Part shown: positions 31,598 through 35,920 of the stretch, piece after piece
Layout: every line of letters begins with the position of its first letter
How positions within the stretch are numbered: position 1 is the first letter of the stretch
Notes under the pieces: model-generated
Seen by the model: the letters and a program-made list of their open reading frames with translations, nothing else
The model's database searches: none
Told to the model about the DNA's origin: nothing
Origin: Betaproteobacteria bacterium
GTDB taxonomy: Bacteria; Pseudomonadota; Gammaproteobacteria; Burkholderiales; Burkholderiaceae_E
Length of the DNA stretch: 35,920 bases
Assembly (NCBI GenBank): GCA_016868375.1
Contig: VGHA01000030.1
Span: forward strand, 1 to 35,920
Direction of reading: 5' to 3'
Translations under genes and position numbers: made by a program

Positions 31598-33271
31598 ATG
31601 GCATTCGATCTGGCGATTCGTGGTGGGCTGGTGATTGACGGAACAGGAGTGCCCGGACGGTATGCGGATGTAGGAATCAGGGCCGGCCGCATTGTCAGTA
31701 TCGGAAAGCTTGAGGAAAGCGCTTCACGGGTCATCGACGCCAGCGGCCTGGTGGTAGCGCCGGGGTTTGTTGATCCCCACACCCATTACGATGCCCAGGT
31801 CTGCTGGGATACCTCGCTCAGCCCCTCGCCATGGCACGGTGTGACGACAGTCCTGATGGGAAATTGTGGGGTCGGGATCGCGCCGACACGCAGTGAGGGC
31901 CGGATCCCTGCGATGCAGGATCTGGTCAATGTTGAAGGGATGCCCTACGACGTGATGAACGCTGGCATCACCTGGGACTGGGAAAGCTTTCCCGAGTTCA
32001 TGCGGGCAACCGCGCATCGACGTCCCGCCGCCAACGTCGCGTTTCTTGCGCCGCTCACGCCCTTCCGATATTTCGTGATGGGTGAGGCTGCAATCGAACG
32101 GGCGGCCACCGATGATGAACGGACCAGGATCAGTCAGCTTCTGACTGAGGCAATCGAAGCGGGTGCCCTGGGGTTTTCAACAACTCAACTGCCCAACCAT
32201 ATGGGCCATCGCGGGCGACCCATTGCCTGTCGGCAGGCTGATCGGGCTGAGCTTCGCGACTATGCGCATGTGCTGCGAGATGCGGGACGGGGGTTCATCG
32301 AAGTAGCCCTGACCGAGCAGATGTCGGTGCTATCTGACCGCAACCTTGAGATGCTTGAATTTCTGCTTCGCGAGAGCGCACGCCCCGTCACCTGGCTGGC
32401 GCTGCTCTATCGCGACGACATTCCCAATGCGTGTTCGGCGAGTCTCGCCAAAGCCGCGCATCTGACCGCGCTTGGTTCGGTTCCGCAAATTTGTGCCCGA
32501 CCGCTCACGCGTGACATGGACCTCCGAACTCCGCATTCCTTCATGAGCTTCAAGTCCTGGCATCGGGCGCTCAATCTCTCGGTCCAAGAGCAGAAGCAGG
32601 TTTATGCAGACCCTGCCTTTCGGAACCAGTTTCGGCAGGAGTTGAAGGGCCCGGCGCAATTCACCGGCAACTGGGACCTGATGGCGGTGGCCGAAACGAA
32701 ATCACCGAGGCTTGAGCACTTCAACGGCCAAACCATTGCAGCGATTGCCCGGCAGCAGGGTAAGGATGGGGTCGATGCACTGCTTGATCTCGCCATTGAT
32801 GACAACTTGCAGACCGAGTTCGCGTTGGCGTTTCTCAATACCAATCAGGAGGGGGTAGCAAACCTGCTCCGGACCCCTGGCACTGTCCTTGGCCTGTCCG
32901 ATGGCGGCGCGCATCTGGGGGTGTTGTGCGATGCTGGCTATCCCACCTACCTGCTGGGCCATTGGGTACGCGAACGCAAGGCTATAGCGCTCGAACACGC
33001 CGTGATGCGCCTCACTTCGGAACCGGCGCGGCTGATGGGATTGCGGGATCGAGGCGTGATCGCCGAGGGGCTCGCGGCCGATCTGGCGATCTTTGATCCC
33101 GATACCGTGGGCTCCGACGAGCGTGCTCAAAAGCGGTTTGATCTACCCGGGGGTGCGAAACGTTTTGTCATGCCTTCGCGAGGCATGCACTACACGATTG
33201 TGGGCGGTGAATCGGTGTTCGAAAGCGGTGAGGACACGGGGGCCCGCCCTGGTATGCACCTGCTTGGCTGA
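31598..33271 (+). CDS. D-aminoacylase / N-acyl-D-amino-acid deacylase family amidohydrolase
   Basis: Encodes 557 residues. The amidohydrolase beta-sandwich start FDLAIRGGLVIDGTGVPGRYADVGIRAGRI is followed by the metal motif VDPHTHYDAQ (H61, H63) and GNCGVGIAPTR (C90), the latter matching the Cys metal ligand of D-aminoacylases. Near the C-terminus are SDGGAHLGVLCDAGYPTYLL, TSEPARLMGLRDRGVIAEGLAADLAIFDPDTV and the closing strand HYTIVGGESVFESG. It hydrolyses an N-acyl or cyclic amide bond. The start has GGGAGAGG upstream. Its place after selB suggests it produces or consumes the substrate of the selenoprotein system, but this is inference. Confidence 0.92.
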   Translation: MAFDLAIRGGLVIDGTGVPGRYADVGIRAGRIVSIGKLEESASRVIDASGLVVAPGFVDPHTHYDAQVCWDTSLSPSPWHGVTTVLMGNCGVGIAPTRSEGRIPAMQDLVNVEGMPYDVMNAGITWDWESFPEFMRATAHRRPAANVAFLAPLTPFRYFVMGEAAIERAATDDERTRISQLLTEAIEAGALGFSTTQLPNHMGHRGRPIACRQADRAELRDYAHVLRDAGRGFIEVALTEQMSVLSDRNLEMLEFLLRESARPVTWLALLYRDDIPNACSASLAKAAHLTALGSVPQICARPLTRDMDLRTPHSFMSFKSWHRALNLSVQEQKQVYADPAFRNQFRQELKGPAQFTGNWDLMAVAETKSPRLEHFNGQTIAAIARQQGKDGVDALLDLAIDDNLQTEFALAFLNTNQEGVANLLRTPGTVLGLSDGGAHLGVLCDAGYPTYLLGHWVRERKAIALEHAVMRLTSEPARLMGLRDRGVIAEGLAADLAIFDPDTVGSDERAQKRFDLPGGAKRFVMPSRGMHYTIVGGESVFESGEDTGARPGMHLLG

Positions 33272-33279
33272 GGGCGGGC
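33242..33279 (+). terminator. Possible intrinsic terminator at the end of the island
   Basis: GCCCGCCCT (33242-33250) and AGGGCGGGC (33271-33279) form a perfect 9-bp GC-rich stem with a 20-nt loop, followed by TTTCGT. The stem spans the stop codon of the amidohydrolase gene. The loop is long and the T-run weak, so efficiency is uncertain, but the place between convergent genes is right. Confidence 0.5.
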
Positions 33280-33285
33280 TTTCGT

Positions 33286-33633
33286 CTAGCGGCTGCGGTT
33301 GGCGAGCGTACAGCGGCAACTTCCTGCCTGATGTAATTCGATCATGTTCCCACAGGGGTCGTTCACGAACACCTGCTCCAACTCGGGATTGGCGGCTCGA
33401 GTGGTCCAGTAGGGAACCCCGAGGCGTTCGAGTTCAGCCTTGGTTTCAGCAACACTTTCAACACCAAGTGCAACATGCGGCGCGGCGGGATCCTGCCCCG
33501 GCCCTCGCGCAAGCGCTGACGGGATGCTGCCGCCTATCAGGTGCAGTTGCCCGACCTCTCCGACGTTAATCCAGAAGCCCGGAATACCGGGGATGGTCGG
33601 TCGGCCATTGTCTGCTTCCAGTCGTTCATGCAT
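33286..33633 (-). pseudogene. 5'-truncated VOC (glyoxalase-type) gene
   Basis: From ATG 33633 the frame encodes 115 residues (MHERLEADNGRPTIPGIPGFWINVGEVGQLHLIGG) followed by HVALGVESVAETKAELERLGVPYW and QVFVNDPCGNMIELHQA. This is a VOC-fold dioxygenase/glyoxalase protein with the His and Glu ligand positions HLIGG and IELHQ. The usual first strand and helix (DHVxLxVxDLExSxxFYxxVLG) are missing: before MHERLEADNGRP the sequence belongs to the end of the RTX gene on the same strand, whose stop overlaps by 8 bp. The N-terminal about 30 residues were probably lost in a rearrangement, so activity is doubtful. Confidence 0.75.
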
Positions 33634-35920
33634 ACAGCTGACCGGCAAAGTCAGACAGCGGCAGATACAGACCTGGGAGCATCGCGTCGGCAAGTTCCTG
33701 CATGGAGGGTACGGCGAGGGTCCGCGCGACCGCAGCTGCGATCTCCGACGGTCCGGCGAGCGCCACGGCCAGACTGCTCCCCACGGCGAGCGCATCGATA
33801 GGCGCCGATTCACGCGCAACGCCGGTCTCGCTGGTGACCCGCTCAAGCCCGGCGGTGTAGAGCGTATCCAGCGCAATGCGATAGTCTCCGGACACGGTCA
33901 CGCCAGCGGGCAGCGGATCAACCACCGACAAGCCGTCCGCGCTGGTCCTCAAAGCGGACAGATCCAGCCCATCAGCCGTGGTCAGGTCGGCGATGAATGC
34001 ATTGACGCCACGGCTGGGCGCGGCATCGGTGGCGGAATCCTCTGGCAACGCACCACGCACGCTCGCGATCCTGAACACATCGGAGCCCGAGCCACCCATC
34101 ATGCGGACCGGTCCCTGGGCTGCAGATGAGCCCGCGATCAGCAGGTCATTTCCTGATCCTGCGACCAGGATATCGCCAGTAGCCGCAGCGTCCATCGAGA
34201 GCAGGACGTCGTTACCCGAGCCGCCAAACAGGCGGTCCGCGCCCTCACCGCCGTCCAGCCAGTCCTGACCGGCACCACCGAAGAGTTCGTCGTCGCCCCG
34301 TTCGCCAAGCAGCCAGTCGTTACCTCCGCGGCCATCGATGGTGTTGGGGCCAGCGTTTCCGATGAGGGTGTTGTCAAAGCCGTTGCCGATCAGGTTCGCT
34401 GCCCCAACACCGAACAACGAAAGCGCGCGGATGGTTGACACCTCTGCCAGTTGGAAGGTGAGTGGCGGCGCTGTGTCATTTTCGAGAACGATGTGAAGAT
34501 CGTTCTTGTTGACGATGATCGGTGCGAATGCAGCGGGATCGACATGTACGGCGCTCACGATGATGGTGGCACCGTTTGCGGCGGCTGCGATTGCGGCCGC
34601 AATGCTTCCGAATGCTCCTGATACCGAGTTGTTCACGACCAGCGCGCCGCCTGCCACGAGAGACATGGGGTCTACGGCCGCCTCAGCGTCGCCGAACTTA
34701 AGTAGCTCGGACTGGACCAGGACCAACCCAGTCGGTGCCGACTTGGGCACGATGGCAAAGACCGACTGCGCTTCACTGAAGGTGTCTAGCGACAGGCCGC
34801 GGACCAACGCCCGCTGCCCCGGGGTAGCGAGCTTGACCACGTAGTCACCCACCGCCCCTGGCAACTGCGCCGTGTCAACGCCGGCCCCGCCGACAAACAC
34901 ATCGCCTTCCGCGAGCCCTCGGCCGAGGTCATTGCCGCCCGCACCGATCAGCACCAGATTGTCGCTGCCGCCGCCCTCGAGTGTGTCGGCGCCGTCGCCG
35001 CCGCGACGGATATCGTCGCCCTGGTAAAGACCCCCTCCAGTCTCACTCGGAGGAGGTTCTTCGGCCCCAAACAACACTTGCGTTGCGTTGCTCTGAGGCG
35101 CCGTGTACTTGAGCATCGCCTTGACGTTCGGCTCATTCGCGCTGTCGAGGTCGATGTTCGCGCTGCCCTTGTCCGCCCAGAATCGGACGTCCATGACCTT
35201 ACTGGCCGCGGTAACTGCAGCCGCAAACGCTGACACCGAGTTCGCCGCACCAATCGCAGCCAACAGGCTCGCCGCGTTCGCAGGCAATTGGGGCGGTGTC
35301 CCTCCGCTCGGCGGCATCTGCGAACTCAGCGGGCTGGCCCCAACCGTCACCTTTTCACTTCCATGCAGCCCAACCCGGCCAAGCTGATCGTCTCCCGGAT
35401 TATCGGGCGTACTGTTGTCGGAGTACGCAGCCGTTGTCGTGCTCCCCGGCACCTTCAGGAACGACTGCGTCAGCACCACTGGCGAGATACCCAGACCTCC
35501 TCCAGCGTTGTGCCCCCCTCCCGAACCTCCTCCTCCAGTCTCACTCGGAGGAGGTTCTTCGGCCCCAAACAACACTTGCGTTGCGTTGCTCTGAGGCGCC
35601 GTGTACTTGAGCATCGCCTGGACGTTCGGCTCATTCGCGCTGTCGAGGTCGATGTTCGCGCTGCCCTTGTCCGCCCAGAATCGGACGTCCATGACCTTAC
35701 TGGCCGCGGTAACTGCAGCCGCAAACGCTGACACCGAGTTCGCCGTACCAATCGCAGCCAACAGGCTCGCCGCGTTCGCAGGCAATTGGGGCGGTGTCCC
35801 TCCGCTCGGCGGCATCTGCGAACTCAGCGGGCTGGCCCCAACCGTCACCTTTTCACTTCCATCCAGCCAAACCCGGCCAAGCTGATCGTCTCCCGGATTA
35901 TCGGGCGTACTATTGTTGGA
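33626..35920 (-). CDS. RTX-type calcium-binding repeat protein (partial, runs off the window)
   Basis: The frame is open from the window end to TGA at 33626-33628, at least 764 codons; the start is outside. The N-terminal visible part has two copies of a 166-residue unit (VTVGASPLSSQMPPSGGT, SAFAAAVTAASKVMDVRFWADKGSANIDLDSANEP, SNATQVLFGAEEPPPSETGGG). Then come Gly/Asp-rich nonapeptide repeats of the hemolysin/RTX type (GGDGADTLEGG; GGNDWLLGERGDDELFGGAGQDWLDGGEGADRLFGGSGNDVLL) and a C-terminal region ending LYLPLSDFAGQLYA. Such repeats bind calcium and mark type-I-secreted or surface proteins. The C-terminal stretch after the repeats could carry the secretion signal. No secretion genes are in the window. 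Confidence 0.88.
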   Translation of the reverse strand, partial: SNNSTPDNPGDDQLGRVWLDGSEKVTVGASPLSSQMPPSGGTPPQLPANAASLLAAIGTANSVSAFAAAVTAASKVMDVRFWADKGSANIDLDSANEPNVQAMLKYTAPQSNATQVLFGAEEPPPSETGGGGSGGGHNAGGGLGISPVVLTQSFLKVPGSTTTAAYSDNSTPDNPGDDQLGRVGLHGSEKVTVGASPLSSQMPPSGGTPPQLPANAASLLAAIGAANSVSAFAAAVTAASKVMDVRFWADKGSANIDLDSANEPNVKAMLKYTAPQSNATQVLFGAEEPPPSETGGGLYQGDDIRRGGDGADTLEGGGSDNLVLIGAGGNDLGRGLAEGDVFVGGAGVDTAQLPGAVGDYVVKLATPGQRALVRGLSLDTFSEAQSVFAIVPKSAPTGLVLVQSELLKFGDAEAAVDPMSLVAGGALVVNNSVSGAFGSIAAAIAAAANGATIIVSAVHVDPAAFAPIIVNKNDLHIVLENDTAPPLTFQLAEVSTIRALSLFGVGAANLIGNGFDNTLIGNAGPNTIDGRGGNDWLLGERGDDELFGGAGQDWLDGGEGADRLFGGSGNDVLLSMDAAATGDILVAGSGNDLLIAGSSAAQGPVRMMGGSGSDVFRIASVRGALPEDSATDAAPSRGVNAFIADLTTADGLDLSALRTSADGLSVVDPLPAGVTVSGDYRIALDTLYTAGLERVTSETGVARESAPIDALAVGSSLAVALAGPSEIAAAVARTLAVPSMQELADAMLPGLYLPLSDFAGQLYA
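35034..35422. repeat. Long direct repeat, copy A (pairs with 35532-35920)
   Basis: At least 389 bp repeated at a distance of 498 bp (166 codons) with about six mismatches, which implies a recent in-frame duplication inside the RTX gene. The second copy continues to the window end, so the unit may be longer or present in more copies. Confidence 0.93.
35532..35920. repeat. Long direct repeat, copy B (pairs with 35034-35422)
   Basis: Second copy of the 498-bp-period repeat within the RTX gene; reaches the end of the window. Confidence 0.93.

Noticed and set aside
1-35920. CRISPR array, rRNA or tRNA genes
   Set aside because: No regularly spaced short repeats, no rRNA signature and no cloverleaf with a GGTTCGA-type T-loop were noticed on either strand; a covariance-model search would be needed to exclude them fully.

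Overview
High-GC DNA, most likely from a betaproteobacterium close to Burkholderiales. This is inferred from the ccoG/fixH remnant, the TRAP and CoxLMS-type gene content and the codon bias; no rRNA or tRNA gene fixes the taxon. The window is a mosaic of accessory segments with visible breakpoints.

Region 1 (1-1741): probable right edge of an IS21-like element (two direct copies of a 20-bp end sequence) abutting a 5'-truncated ccoG, then a short fixH-like gene and a small conserved-type membrane protein. This is the tail of a cbb3 oxidase assembly cluster.

Region 2 (1756-18567): a divergent catabolic gene set. The minus strand carries a six-gene operon, read from 9864 down to 1756: TRAP binding protein, molybdenum hydroxylase large subunit, FAD subunit, [2Fe-2S] subunit fused to a CoxG-like domain, TRAP DctQ and TRAP DctM. 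The plus strand carries a VOC protein, a MarR regulator, a PreA-like dihydropyrimidine dehydrogenase, hydantoinase/oxoprolinase HyuA and HyuB, an MmgE/PrpD protein and an Asp/Glu-racemase-family protein. Two near-identical 14-bp palindromes, one between the divergent operons and one on the marR promoter, suggest a single MarR circuit. The set looks like uptake, hydroxylation, reduction and hydrolytic opening of an N-heterocyclic or cyclic-amide substrate; the substrate is not known.

Region 3 (18608-19823): a scar. A flavoprotein remnant with an in-frame amber codon and no N-terminal half meets the 3' end of an ABC permease gene on the opposite strand.

Region 4 (19835-33271): a selenocysteine island and the most interesting part. 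A SLOG/LOG-like gene is followed by a UGSC-family selenoprotein gene interrupted by an in-frame UGA (20955-20957), with a good bacterial SECIS hairpin right after it. Next come a paralogue of the selenoprotein's large C-terminal domain, a thioredoxin-reductase-like flavoprotein with a CAWC motif, a cysteine-free maleate isomerase/AMDase-like protein, a divergent NMT1-like binding protein without a visible signal peptide, a complete TRAP transporter, selB itself, and a D-aminoacylase-type amidohydrolase. The segment thus encodes a selenoprotein, its likely redox partner, a transporter and the Sec-specific elongation factor. selA, selC and selD are not seen here.

Region 5 (33286-35920): a 5'-truncated VOC gene overlapping the 3' end of a large RTX-type protein gene that runs off the window and contains a recent 498-bp-period internal duplication.
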